DNA of 64,000 nucleotides from Romboutsia_E sp900604535 (GTDB lineage Bacteria > Bacillota > Clostridia > Peptostreptococcales > Peptostreptococcaceae). Below, piece by piece: positions 1 to 9,308 of this stretch. The stretch spans positions 186,001 through 250,000 of the forward strand of contig NZ_UWOT01000002.1 in the NCBI RefSeq assembly GCF_900604535.1. The letters are read 5' to 3'. The notes under the pieces are model-generated. The model had not been told where the DNA came from and made no database searches. It saw nothing but the letters and a program-made list of their open reading frames with translations. Numbering within the stretch: position 1 is the first letter of the stretch; each line of letters starts with the position of its first letter. Made by a program: the position numbers and the translations under genes.

Positions 1-1341
1 ATCTTCTTTTTTTGATTTTCTTGATAAAAATACAAAGAAAGATACACATAATATAATTTGAATTAAAGTAGATATTGGTGTTGCAAGACCTACTTTAAAT
101 AAAGATACAGGTTCTAGCTTACTCATTAAATATGATACAGGTATTCTAACGCAAAAAGCACCGACTATACCTTGAATCATAACAAATGTTGTTTTGCCAC
201 ATCCATTGAAATATCCAACCATACTAAACATGATAGCAGTAAATAAACAGTCAACTCCATAAGCTTTCATATAATCCCAAGAAGCTAAAATAACAGCATC
301 ATCTTTAGAGAATATTCCTGAAAGTAAATTTCCATGTAAGAATGTAATATAAAACATTAAAACTCCACAGCATAAAGATGATAATACAGCATAGAATAAA
401 ACTTTTTTAGCTCTATCATACTTCATAGCACCATAGTTTTGTGCCACAAATGCAGATACTGATTGAGAGAATGATAATGGTATTAACATTATAAATCCAA
501 CCAACTTTTCAGCAACACCTATACCTGCTGATGCAATTACTCCCATTGAGTTACCTATCATCATAATTACTAAAAATGATAAGTTTACAAGGACATCTTG
601 TAGAGCTATTGGAGCACCATATTTAATTATTTGTGAAGTTAAATTCTTATGGAACTTTATACTTTTTTTAGAAAACTCAAAAGGAAGTCCGCGTTTTTTT
701 ATTAATATTAAAGATAAAATTACACTAGTTGATTGAGCCAAAACAGTAGCACAAGCTGCACCTGTTGCTGCCATTTTAAATACACCAACGAATATTAAAT
801 CACCTATAATATTTGTTATACAAGCTATACCAACTGTTATAAATGGTGTTTTTGAATCTCCAAGACCCCTAAATACTCCTCCAATAACATTATAAGAAAT
901 TACGAAAACTGCACCCATAGCACAAATTCTTATATATGAAGTTGTATTATTAAAAGCTTCTGCTGGAGCATGCATTAAAGTTGCAATAGAAGGTGCAAAG
1001 CTAACAACAGTAATAGTTATAATTATAGCTAGAACAGCAAATATTGAAATACCACTTCCTACAACATTTCCTGCTTCTTCTCTTTTTCCTTCGCCAAGTT
1101 TTTGTCCTATTAATATAGTAACTCCCATAGTAAGTCCAGTAATCATTGATGTTATAGCAAGCATTACCTGACTTCCAGTTGAAACAGCAGATACATCAGC
1201 AGCATTACCAAACTGCCCAACTATAAGTAAATCTACAGCTCCATACATAGTCTGTAAAAACAGAGCCATTAGTATTGGTATTGTAAATTTTAATAAAGGT
1301 GAAAATATTTTACCTTCTGTAAAATTAGATACTTTTGTCAT
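1..1341 (-). CDS. MATE family multidrug efflux transporter (3' end cut by window)
   Basis: The minus-strand frame starts at the ATG at 1341-1339 and stays open to base 1, so 447 residues are visible and the C-terminus lies outside the window. The translation starts MTKVSNFTEGKIFSPLLKFT and has the MATE pattern: repeated hydrophobic segments, an early QTMYGAVDLLIVGQFG stretch and a second-half repeat containing LSFSQSVSAFVAQNYGA. Family members are inner-membrane Na+/H+-coupled drug or metabolite exporters of about 450 residues, so little is missing. A marR gene lies directly upstream on the same strand, and both genes carry a similar 14-bp palindrome in front, which suggests repression by that MarR. 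Substrate unknown. Confidence 0.9.
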   Translation of the reverse strand, partial: MTKVSNFTEGKIFSPLLKFTIPILMALFLQTMYGAVDLLIVGQFGNAADVSAVSTGSQVMLAITSMITGLTMGVTILIGQKLGEGKREEAGNVVGSGISIFAVLAIIITITVVSFAPSIATLMHAPAEAFNNTTSYIRICAMGAVFVISYNVIGGVFRGLGDSKTPFITVGIACITNIIGDLIFVGVFKMAATGAACATVLAQSTSVILSLILIKKRGLPFEFSKKSIKFHKNLTSQIIKYGAPIALQDVLVNLSFLVIMMIGNSMGVIASAGIGVAEKLVGFIMLIPLSFSQSVSAFVAQNYGAMKYDRAKKVLFYAVLSSLCCGVLMFYITFLHGNLLSGIFSKDDAVILASWDYMKAYGVDCLFTAIMFSMVGYFNGCGKTTFVMIQGIVGAFCVRIPVSYLMSKLEPVSLFKVGLATPISTLIQIILCVSFFVFLSRKSKKED

Positions 1342-1366
1342 ATATCAATCTCCTTACTTAAATTAA

Positions 1367-1380
1367 GTTTTGCACAAAAC
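1367..1380. promoter_or_regulatory. Candidate MarR operator in front of the MATE gene
   Basis: GTTTTGCACAAAAC is an inverted repeat (GTTTTG, 2-nt spacer, CAAAAC) 26 bp upstream of the MATE start codon. A 12/14 match, GTTTTGTACTAAAC, lies in front of the adjacent marR gene. The shared motif at both genes of a MarR-MATE pair is what an autoregulating MarR would need. Binding is inferred. Confidence 0.55.
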
Positions 1381-1401
1381 AATATTTATATAATATCTTA
1401 T

Positions 1402-1430
1402 AGTCTAGAGATTAAAAATTATTCTAGACT
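1402..1430 (-). other. Inverted repeat at the 3' end of marR
   Basis: AGTCTAGA (1402-1409) and TCTAGACT (1423-1430) form an 8-bp stem around a 13-nt loop spanning the marR stop codon. No T-run follows on the minus strand, so it is a weak terminator or processing hairpin between marR and the MATE gene rather than a clear terminator. Confidence 0.4.
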
Positions 1431-1862
1431 ATTTCTCATTTTATTAAGAACTTTATAAAACACTTTTATTTCTTCTTGTGTTAAATCATTAGATAATTTA
1501 TTTTCAATTGAATCAATTGCATTAGAAATTTTCTCGTTAAGTTCTATAGATTTTTCTGTTAAAACTATTTTCTTTAAACGAGCATCTTTAGCAACAGGTA
1601 TTCTTTGAATTAAATCACTTTTCTCCATATTATTTAGCATAAGACTAATAGATGAACGTTTTAAGTCGAATTGTTTTTCTAAGTCTTTTTGAAATATATC
1701 TTTACTTTTTTCTATATTAGAAATAAAATCTATTACATAAGCTTGAGATACAGTTAAATTATCATCTATTGCGTTAATTACAGCAGCATCCATCTTTCTT
1801 GAAATTATGTGGTTTATTTTACTAATATCAAGTCCTAGCTTTAATTTATCTTTATTTATCAT
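1419..1862 (-). CDS. MarR family transcriptional regulator
   Basis: A 147-residue protein with a MarR-type winged helix: the recognition region LKRSSISLMLNNMEKSDLIQ and the wing IPVAKDARLKKIVLT are the family hallmarks. The start at 1862 is chosen because AAAAGGTGAT sits just before that ATG; a longer frame reaches 1907 but has no ribosome binding site. MarR proteins bind palindromes as dimers and are usually released by small ligands. It lies immediately upstream of, and on the same strand as, a MATE efflux gene, and both are preceded by the same palindrome, so it probably represses both. Ligand unknown. Confidence 0.88.
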   Translation of the reverse strand: MINKDKLKLGLDISKINHIISRKMDAAVINAIDDNLTVSQAYVIDFISNIEKSKDIFQKDLEKQFDLKRSSISLMLNNMEKSDLIQRIPVAKDARLKKIVLTEKSIELNEKISNAIDSIENKLSNDLTQEEIKVFYKVLNKMRNSLE

Positions 1863-1883
1863 AATATCACCTTTTTTAAATAT

Positions 1884-1897
1884 GTTTTGTACTAAAC
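1884..1897. promoter_or_regulatory. Candidate MarR operator in front of marR
   Basis: GTTTTGTACTAAAC, 22 bp upstream of the chosen marR ATG, matches the palindrome before the MATE gene at 12 of 14 positions. A further palindrome, ACTATGTATTATAGT (read on the minus strand), lies next to it. This is consistent with autoregulation; not tested. Confidence 0.5.
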
Positions 1898-2002
1898 TAT
1901 AATACATAGTATATATATTTGTGTCAATAGTAATTATTAATTATATTATTAAATTAATGTAATTATATACAAAAATAAAATTCGAATTGGAGTATTTGGA
2001 GA

Positions 2003-2656
2003 ATGAATGAGGTTACTAAGCAAAAAAACAAAAGATTACTTATAATGATAATAGGCAATATAATTTTAGGAATAGGAATAACATTATTTAGAAATTTAGG
2101 ATTTGGGGTAGATCCATTTATGTCTATGACTATTGGAATAAGTAATAAGTTTTCTATTCAATTGGGGATTTTTCAAATGTGTCTTAATATAGGTTTGTTT
2201 GTAATACTTTTTTCACTTATAAAAAAATTAATGGGACTTGGAACAATTGTAAATATGTTATTTTTAGGCTATATGGTTCAATACTTTAGTTTTTTATATG
2301 GTGAATTTTTAGCTGCACCAAGTACTATACTAGGAAAGTTAATATTATTATTAGTTGCTTTATTAGTACAAGTAATAGGTATGTCGCTTTATATTACAGC
2401 GGATCTAGGAATTGCACCTTATGATTGTTTACCAATTATACTGTCAGAAAAAACTAGATTTGAATTTGGAATATGGAGAGTATTTTGTGATACTATTTGT
2501 GTTATACTTGCAATAGTATTTGGTGGAAGTATAGGTATAAGTACACTTATAATTGCATTTGGAACTGGACCATTAGTACAGTTCTTCAATAAATATTTTG
2601 AAAAAAAGATATTAAAAAAGAATATAGATATAAATTATATGATGAATGATGTATAA
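2003..2656 (+). CDS. YczE/YyaS/YitT-type integral membrane protein
   Basis: A 217-residue, strongly hydrophobic protein with about five or six membrane helices. It shows the YczE-family features GIGITLFRNLGFGVDPF near the N-terminus and a related ADLGIAPYDCLPIILSEKT repeat in the middle, the two half-repeats typical of this family. YczE-like proteins are inner-membrane proteins of poorly defined function; Bacillus YczE affects surfactin production. A GGAG precedes the ATG and a terminator follows at once, so it is a single-gene unit, divergent from the marR-MATE unit. Function is not assignable from sequence. Confidence 0.75.
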   Translation: MNEVTKQKNKRLLIMIIGNIILGIGITLFRNLGFGVDPFMSMTIGISNKFSIQLGIFQMCLNIGLFVILFSLIKKLMGLGTIVNMLFLGYMVQYFSFLYGEFLAAPSTILGKLILLLVALLVQVIGMSLYITADLGIAPYDCLPIILSEKTRFEFGIWRVFCDTICVILAIVFGGSIGISTLIIAFGTGPLVQFFNKYFEKKILKKNIDINYMMNDV

Positions 2657-2687
2657 AAAGGTGCTAGGTTTATAGCGCTTTTTTTTT
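2655..2687 (+). terminator. Rho-independent terminator after the YczE-like gene
   Basis: GGTGCT and AGCGCT pair (with G-U wobbles) around an 8-nt loop, flanked by an A-run on the left and eight or more T on the right, directly after the stop codon. Confidence 0.75.
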
Positions 2688-2838
2688 AAATTTTTATTTA
2701 TTATAAATATATAAAAGATAATAGAGTATGAAATGTAAAATATATTTTCAAAAATTGTAATTAAATGAATAAAATGATAAGATTATAATATGAAAATTCT
2801 TATTTAGTATTATATTGTGAGGGGAATATTAATTAAAT

Positions 2839-5231
2839 ATGAAATCAGTATTTAACAAATTTGACAGTTATGTGTTAGTAATAAATTATAACGGGATATA
2901 GTTTTTGCAAATGATAAATTATTAAAAAGGTTAAAATATAAAGATGATTTATACAAGCTTAAACTAAAAGATATTTTATTAAATAAAGATGATTTTGATA
3001 TAAATATGTTAGAAACATCAAAAGATATAAAAATTGATTTAAATTTTTACTCTAAAGATAAGGAAATAATAAAACTATATAGTAATATAAGTATAGATTA
3101 CTTTGAAAAAAATGAATGTATATTTATAATATCTAAAGATATAAAATATAAATATTATACAATTGAAGACTTAGAAAACTTATTAGATAAATGTGAAGTT
3201 AAGGCATATATAAAAGATAAAAACTCAAGATATTTATATGTAAATAAAGCATTTGCAGGTATATTTCTAAAAAATAAAGACGATATAATAGGTTTATCTA
3301 TGAGAGATTATGCAAATGAATGCTTAGTTAATGAATATGAATCTAGTGATAGAGAAATTATAAATTCAAGAGAAGATAGATCGTGTAATCAAAGAGGAAG
3401 ATTAGGTAATGGTGAAGAGGTCTGGTATAATGCATATAAATCTCCAGTATATGATGAAGATGGAGAGTTTAAGTATATGGCATGTACACTAAGGGATATA
3501 ACCTTAGAAAAAGTAGTAAAAGATGGGCTCTATAAAAACTATAATCAAATAACAAATTTAACAAATTTAGATACAGCTACATCAAATTTCATAGATATGA
3601 GCAATTTATTAAAAAGAATAGGTGAAAAAATTGTAGATCGAATAGGTGCAGATGGTCTTTCTATATTATTATATGATAAAGAAAAAAATGGTCTTATTCC
3701 ATATACTGTCCTTAATGATGCGAAGAAAGCTTTTAAAAATATAGATTTTATACCAATAAAAAGTGAACAAGGATATGAAAGTATGGTAAATGGTAAATTT
3801 GAAGGGTTAACTAAAGTAGAGGATTCTTTAATAAAGTATGATGAAAATCCACAATATTTGCCAAATCTTACATATGTAGGTTCATATAGAATTAGACTTT
3901 ATAATGAATTTATAGGTATCTTAAATATCTCATATAAATGCAAATGTACTCCAGTTTATAATCAAGAAGAGTTTATGAAATCTATATGTAATAGTATAGC
4001 TATGATAATTAAGAATAGTAGACTTTTACAAGAAGTAATATTAGAAAATGAAAAAAGAGAATCAACAGAGCAAGAATTAGAACTTTATTTAAGTACAGCA
4101 GTAGATTTAGTTTCTATTTTTGATGAAAATGGTAACTTTTTAAAAATAAATTCAAATTGGACCAAGTTATTAGGGTGGAGTGAAGATGAATTAATTAATC
4201 ATTCATATAGAGAGTTTATGCATCCAGAGGATATAAAAGATAATATATATAGAATTGATATGTTAGGCACACCATATATGCACACTAATAGATATTTACA
4301 CAAAAATGGTGAATATATATGGTTAGACTGGAGACTTAAATATGATGATGAAAAAAAGATAATTGTGGGAACGGCAAAGGATATAACCGAGAAGATGAAT
4401 ATAGAAAAACAAAAGAAAAAGTTAGAAGAGAAAGTTCATTTGGAAAGTATTAAAAATGAATTCTTTGCCAATATATCACATGAATTTAAAACTCCTATAA
4501 ATATAATTTTAGGGACAATGCAACTAACGAAGAAAAACATAGAAAATAATAAATTAAATTCAGAAAGCTTATTTAAATATATAGATACAATAAGACAAAA
4601 TTCATATAGACTTTTAAGATTGGTAAATAATCTTATAGATATAAGTAAAGTAGATATAGGATATTATAATTTAAATCCTTCAAATAATAATATAGTAAGT
4701 ATCATAGAAGATATAACTCTTTCTGTAGTAGATTATGTGGAAGATAAAAATATAGAGCTTATATTTGATACAGATATAGAAGAAGTTATAACTGCTTGTG
4801 ATCCGGATAAAATAGAAAGGGTAATACTTAATCTTTTATCTAATGCTATTAAGTACACTCCTAATAATGGAATTATCAATGTTAATATAACTTCAGATTT
4901 AGAAAATGTAATTGTATCAATTAAGGATAGTGGAGTTGGTATTCCATCAGATAAGTTAGATGTAATATTTGATAGATTTAGACAAGCAAATAACCTTTTA
5001 ACTAGAAGATGTGAAGGTAGCGGTATAGGTTTATCTTTAGTAAAGGCAATAGTTGAAATGCATGGTGGAAATATACAAGTGTATAGCAATGTTAATAAAG
5101 GAACTGAATTTGTATTTAATATACCTATTAGATTATTAGATAAAGAAGATGAGCATGTACATAATTATGATAGTAAAGATTTTCATGTGGAAAAGTGTCA
5201 TATAGAATTTTCTGATATATATAGTTTATAA
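2839..5231 (+). pseudogene. PAS/GAF sensor histidine kinase, frameshifted near its 5' end
   Basis: An orphan sensor kinase. The natural start is the ATG at 2839 (MKSVFNKFDSYVLVINYNG), which matches the intact paralogue at 28508. One missing base near 2895-2897 puts a TAG in frame at 2899. The downstream frame resumes as IVFANDKLLKRLKY and stays open to 5231; the largest intact frame starts at 3006 (741 aa). Order: short N-terminal PAS-like segment, PAS (YTIEDLENLLDK), GAF-like domain (ADGLSILLYDKEKN), second PAS (LVSIFDENGNFL), HisKA with FFANISHEFKTP, then HATPase with N box (NLLSNAIKYTP) and G box (GSGIGLSLVKAIVEMHGG). It ends with EKCHIEFSDIYSL, shared with the paralogues. No response regulator adjoins it. 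A sequencing error is possible; if translation starts at 3006 it may still work. Confidence 0.8.
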
Positions 5232-5262
5232 TAATTAAATTTATAGTGAAATGAATAAAAGT

Positions 5263-5312
5263 AGGATATCTCAAAATGATTTTTCAATCGTTAAAGGAGA
5301 TATCCTTTTTTT
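5263..5312 (+). terminator. Terminator after the sensor kinase gene
   Basis: AGGATATCTC (5263-5272) pairs with GAGATATCCT (5297-5306), followed by a T-run. Confidence 0.8.
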
Positions 5313-5439
5313 ATGTAATATGATAAATTAAAATTTGATGATAAATAATAAAAATTTATTGTTTATCGATAAGAAATTATTGTATTTATATAAAAAATAT
5401 ATTAATATATTTATATAAATTAAAAAAGGAGAGTGTAAA

Positions 5440-5925
5440 ATGAAAAATAATTATTCTAAAATTTTAAATATTATAGTTTTAGTAGGTATATTATTAACTA
5501 TAATGTTGTTAGCAGGTATTCCTTTTATATTAGGGGCACTTAGTAAAAGCGCAGATATAGGTATTGAATCAAAATTTATAGTAACGATAACTGGAGGGGT
5601 TTATATTTGTGCACTTCCTTATGTAGTTGCATTATTTAATTTAAGAAGATTATGTAAATATATTACAAGTAAAGATGCTTTTTCAAGAAGTATACCAAAG
5701 TATATAAATAATATTGCTTATTGTGCTTTTAGCGAAGTTATTATTTTTAACTTAATGAATATAATATTTTACTTTGCATTTGATATATATCTTTATGCAA
5801 TTACTATTTTTAGTTGTGTTATAGTTTCATTCTTATCACTGGCAATAGGCGTGTTTGCACTTATTTCATCTAAATTGTTTGAAAGAGTCATAGAGATTAA
5901 AGATGAAAATGATAAAACTATTTAA
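5440..5925 (+). CDS. DUF2975 family membrane protein
   Basis: A 161-residue protein with four predicted membrane helices, at about residues 10-30, 45-65, 95-115 and 120-142. Size, helix layout and the LRRLCKYITSKDAFSRSIPK loop fit DUF2975. In many Firmicutes DUF2975 genes are directly followed by a small Xre-type regulator, as here (12-nt gap), so the two probably form one unit. AGGAGAG precedes the ATG. The biochemical function of the family is unknown. Confidence 0.75.
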   Translation: MKNNYSKILNIIVLVGILLTIMLLAGIPFILGALSKSADIGIESKFIVTITGGVYICALPYVVALFNLRRLCKYITSKDAFSRSIPKYINNIAYCAFSEVIIFNLMNIIFYFAFDIYLYAITIFSCVIVSFLSLAIGVFALISSKLFERVIEIKDENDKTI

Positions 5926-5937
5926 GGAGGATATTAT

Positions 5938-6150
5938 ATGGCTATAATCGTGAATTTAGATGTGATGATGGCAAAAAGAAAAATGAGTGCAACAGAGCTT
6001 TCTAATAAATTAGGAATTACTATGGCTAATTTGTCTATATTGAAAAATAATAAAGCTAAAGCTGTGAGATTTACTACCTTAAATGAAATATGCAAGGTTT
6101 TAGATTGCCAGCCAGGAGATATTCTTGAGTATGTGAAAGATGATGAATAA
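5938..6150 (+). CDS. Small Xre-family helix-turn-helix regulator (YozG-like)
   Basis: A 70-residue protein that is almost entirely one helix-turn-helix domain: MSATELSNKLGITMANLSIL, then FTTLNEICKVLDCQPGDILEY, the standard end of single-domain Xre regulators. AAGGAGG precedes the ATG. It follows a DUF2975 membrane protein by 12 nt and probably controls that unit. It lies upstream of the van cluster but is separated from it by a terminator, and it has a DUF2975 partner, so it is not likely to be the VanU regulator of VanG operons. Confidence 0.82.
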   Translation: MAIIVNLDVMMAKRKMSATELSNKLGITMANLSILKNNKAKAVRFTTLNEICKVLDCQPGDILEYVKDDE

Positions 6151-6175
6151 GTTATTGATACATATTTTTAGTGGT

Positions 6176-6215
6176 AAAAAGGGATGAACTCTATGTGAGT
6201 TTATCCCTTTATTTT
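6176..6215 (+). terminator. Terminator between the Xre gene and the van cluster
   Basis: AAGGGATGAACTC pairs with GAGTTTATCCCTT around a 5-nt loop, followed by TATTTTTATTTT. Confidence 0.8.
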
Positions 6216-6225
6216 TATTTTATCA

Positions 6226-6264
6226 ACTTAAGAAAACTTAAGAATTACTTATAAATTACTTAAG
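6226..6264 (+). promoter_or_regulatory. Phased direct repeats upstream of vanG: candidate VanR binding region
   Basis: Four heptamers, ACTTAAG (6226), ACTTAAG (6236), ACTTATA (6247) and ACTTAAG (6258), have starts 10, 11 and 11 bp apart, that is one helical turn. OmpR/PhoB-class regulators such as VanR bind this kind of tandem direct repeat. They lie 64-102 bp before the vanG ATG. Assignment to VanR is inference from position and geometry. Confidence 0.6.
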
Positions 6265-6327
6265 GTTTGTAAAATAGAATAAACTCATAAACAAATAAGT
6301 TAGTTAAATAAAAAGGAGAATATAAAA

Positions 6328-7395
6328 ATGAAAAATGTATTAATAATATTTGGCGGAAAATCAAATGAATATGGGGTATCTTTAAAATCTGCTTCTGCTG
6401 TTATAGATAATATAGATAAAGAAAAATACAATCTTATGATGATAGGAATAACTCAAGAAGGAAAATGGTTAAGATTTAACGGAACAACAGATGAGATAAG
6501 AAATAATACATGGTTTAATAACAAAGACTGTAAAGAAGCATTTATATCACCATGTAGAAGTCATAAAGGATTTATAGAAATAGATAATTTTGAAACAAAA
6601 ATAATAAAAGTAGATGTAGTATTTCCTATACTACATGGTAAGTTTGGAGAAGATGGAACACTACAAGGATTATTAGAATTATCAGGAATACCATTTGTAG
6701 GATGTAAGACTTTATCATCAGCAATCTGTATGGACAAGGCAATTGCTCATAACATAGTAAGCGAAGCTGGAATAAATGTAGCTAAATCAGTAACAATCTT
6801 TGAAGAATATGAAAATGTAGTTAATATAATAAAAGAAAAAAATATGAAAACTCCGCTATATATAAAACCTGCAAAATCAGGGTCTTCAATAGGTATAACA
6901 AGAGTATCAAATTTATCTGACTTATATGAAGCTATAGAAAAAGCATTTATTCATGATAATAAGATAGTAATAGAAGAAGCAATAGATGGATTTGAAGTTG
7001 GATGTGCAGTTTTAGGAAAGAGTGACCTTATAGTTGGTGGAGTTGATGAAATTGAATTATCAAGAGGATTCTTTGATTTTAATGAAAAGTACACTTTAGA
7101 AACATCCAAAATTCATGCACCAGCTAGAATTAGTGATACTAAGCTTGAGGAAGTAAAGAAAACTGCTATTAAAATATATAAATTACTTTCTTGTGAAGGA
7201 ATGGCAAGAGTGGATATGTTTATTGATAAAAACGGAGATATATTCTTTAATGAAGTAAATACAATACCAGGATTTAGTGGAAGTAGTAGATACCCTAAAA
7301 TGATGGACTTAATAGGGCTTAGTTACATTAAATTAATAGATAAATTAATTGAAGTTACATTAGTAAATGAACTAGTTGAAACTTTAAGTGTATAG
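6328..7395 (+). CDS. vanG: D-alanine-D-serine ligase, VanG type
   Basis: An ATP-grasp ligase that would join D-Ala and D-Ser in the cytoplasm, giving peptidoglycan precursors with low vancomycin affinity. The 355 residues start with NVLIIFGGKSNEYGVSLKSA; the EYxVSL motif is that of VanG/C/E ligases (EHxVS in ordinary Ddl). Further signatures are HGKFGEDGTLQGLLELSGIP, KPAKSGSSIG, the EKYTL motif associated with D-Ser specificity, and FNEVNTIPGF with metal and ATP residues. NNTWF near residue 70 also matches VanG. It is the first gene of the cluster, with AAGGAG before the ATG and vanXY 11 nt downstream, and is probably induced through VanRS at the repeats upstream. The enzyme looks intact. Confidence 0.9.
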   Translation: MKNVLIIFGGKSNEYGVSLKSASAVIDNIDKEKYNLMMIGITQEGKWLRFNGTTDEIRNNTWFNNKDCKEAFISPCRSHKGFIEIDNFETKIIKVDVVFPILHGKFGEDGTLQGLLELSGIPFVGCKTLSSAICMDKAIAHNIVSEAGINVAKSVTIFEEYENVVNIIKEKNMKTPLYIKPAKSGSSIGITRVSNLSDLYEAIEKAFIHDNKIVIEEAIDGFEVGCAVLGKSDLIVGGVDEIELSRGFFDFNEKYTLETSKIHAPARISDTKLEEVKKTAIKIYKLLSCEGMARVDMFIDKNGDIFFNEVNTIPGFSGSSRYPKMMDLIGLSYIKLIDKLIEVTLVNELVETLSV

Positions 7396-7406
7396 GAAGT
7401 TTTATT

Positions 7407-8249
7407 ATGAATGTATTAATAGATAAATATAAAAAAGATTCTTATTTACAAAATGAAGAATATGAAACTATAAAACTTACAAAGGAAGATTTATATTTAG
7501 GGAACTTAATATTAGTCAATCAAGGTAATGAATTTAAACAAAAGGGAGTAAAGCTACTCCCTATAGATAACTTATATTTTGAAATTTATTGTGATAAGCC
7601 AATATATGTTAGTCAAGAAATAATTAAACCACTGTTAAATTTAATTGATAGTATAAATGCAAGAAAGAAGCTTATAGCAGTTAGTGGATATAGAAGTGAA
7701 GAAGAACAAGAAGAAATATATAATAATTCAATATTAGAAAATGGAATAGAGTATACAAAAAAATATGTAGCAAGACCAAAAGAAAGTGAGCATCAAACTG
7801 GATTAGCAATTGACCTTGGAGAGATAGTAGAAAATGTAGATTTTATATGTCCATCTTTTCCTGACTATGGAATATGCAAAGATTTCAAAGATTTAGCTAA
7901 AGAATATGGATTTATAATGAGATATAAAAAAGATAAAGAAAACATAACAAATATATCAGAGGAAAAATGGCATTTTAGGTATGTAGGAACACCTCATGCA
8001 AAGTTGATTAATAAATATAATTATTGCTTAGAAGAGTATATAGACTTTTTAAAACAATTTAAATATAACACTAATCATTTAAAAATAGAAGAAAATAACT
8101 CAAAAATAGAGATATTCTATATTGAAATGAAAGGTAATGCAGTAGAAATAAATCTAGATAAACATAAAAAGTATAATATATCAGGAAATAATGTTGATGG
8201 TTTTATAATTACTTCATTTGAACATATGGAGACTAATTATGAACTATGA
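7407..8249 (+). CDS. vanXY: VanXY bifunctional D,D-dipeptidase/D,D-carboxypeptidase
   Basis: A 280-residue zinc peptidase of the VanY/VanX (M15) family. Such enzymes destroy D-Ala-D-Ala and trim pentapeptide precursors so that only the D-Ser ending remains. Zinc and catalytic motifs are visible: SGYRSEEEQ, SEHQTGLAIDLG (His and Asp ligands) and EEKWHFRYVG (catalytic Glu and third ligand His). There is no signal peptide, as expected for cytoplasmic VanXY. A C-terminal extension of about 60 residues after the catalytic core resembles no domain I recognise. It follows vanG by 11 nt and overlaps the vanT membrane-half start by 11 nt, so translation is probably coupled. Confidence 0.9.
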   Translation: MNVLIDKYKKDSYLQNEEYETIKLTKEDLYLGNLILVNQGNEFKQKGVKLLPIDNLYFEIYCDKPIYVSQEIIKPLLNLIDSINARKKLIAVSGYRSEEEQEEIYNNSILENGIEYTKKYVARPKESEHQTGLAIDLGEIVENVDFICPSFPDYGICKDFKDLAKEYGFIMRYKKDKENITNISEEKWHFRYVGTPHAKLINKYNYCLEEYIDFLKQFKYNTNHLKIEENNSKIEIFYIEMKGNAVEINLDKHKKYNISGNNVDGFIITSFEHMETNYEL

Positions 8250-9271
8250 AAAAGTAAATGATAAAATAAGATTTGGTAATATAGACTTATTTAAGTTTAT
8301 TGCATCAATACTTGTAATTACAATTCATACAGATCCATTAATTACTTATAGTGACTCTGCAAACTTTATATTAACTAGAATAATTTCAAGATTAGCAGTA
8401 CCATTCTTTTTTATATCATCTGATATTTGTTTTCAATAAAATTAAGTGATGATAAATGTAACAATAATAAATCTTTATTTAAATATATAAATAAAGTATT
8501 TAAATTATATTTATTTTCAATAATTATTTATATTCCTATTAATTTATATAATGGTTACTTTAAGGAAAATAACAGTATATTAAGTATCTTAAAGGACTTA
8601 ATATTTAATGGAACTATGTATCATCTTTGGTACCTTCCTGCATTAATATTAGGTATGATTATAGTTTATTTACTAATAAGTAGATTTGAACTAAAAAACA
8701 CATTAATTATATCAATACTTTTATATATTGTAGGTTTATTTGGAGATAGTTATTATGGAATATCTAACAATATAAGTTTATTAAAACATACATATGATAT
8801 TTTATTTTTAATATTTAAATATACTAGAAATGGTTTATTCTTTGCGCCTATATATATTACTTTAGGTTATAAATTATCATGTATGTATGATAAAACAAAG
8901 TAGATAAATTATTAAAAAAAGTTATTATTATTTATAATTTTCTTTTATTATTTTTGTAGAATCTACAATATTAAAAATATATAACATACCAAAACATGAT
9001 AGTATGACAGTAATTTTTAGTAGCAGCTGTATATTTCTTATTTAAGATATGCTTACAATTTAAAAATATACAAATGAAAAACTTAAGACAACTAAGCTTA
9101 TATATTTATATATTACATCCTATGATTATAGTTCTATCTAGAGTAATAGGAAAAATAACAAAACTTAGTTATTTTATTATAGATAATAGTTTAATTAATT
9201 ATATTGTAGTAATTATACTGTCAATTTTAATATCAATAATATTAATAAATATAAAAGAAAATAAATTTTAA
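8239..9271 (+). pseudogene. Membrane (acyltransferase-3-like) half of VanT serine racemase, decayed
   Basis: The start overlaps the vanXY end. The reading MNYEKVNDKIRFGNIDLFKF resembles the N-terminus of VanT membrane domains, which are thought to bring L-Ser to the racemase. One missing base near 8423 moves the frame (SIKLSDDKCNNNKSLFKY continues in another frame to 8900). Stops and at least two more shifts follow between 8900 and 9070, and a last open piece has NLRQLSLYIYILHPMIIVLS, the conserved ILHP region near the end of the domain. With at least three lesions it is a true pseudogene rather than a single read error. The racemase half survives as a separate gene downstream. Confidence 0.8.
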
Positions 9272-9308
9272 TAGATAATAAGCAGAAAAAGAAGAAGAAA
9301 AGGGGCAA

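Noticed and set aside
4733..5089. Antisense reading frames inside the kinase genes and other long genes
   Set aside because: They lie within strong coding sequence, lack ribosome binding sites and have composition of shadow frames.
5938..6150. Small Xre regulator as VanU of a vanG operon
   Set aside because: It has a DUF2975 partner and a terminator separates it from vanG; VanU normally sits next to vanR.
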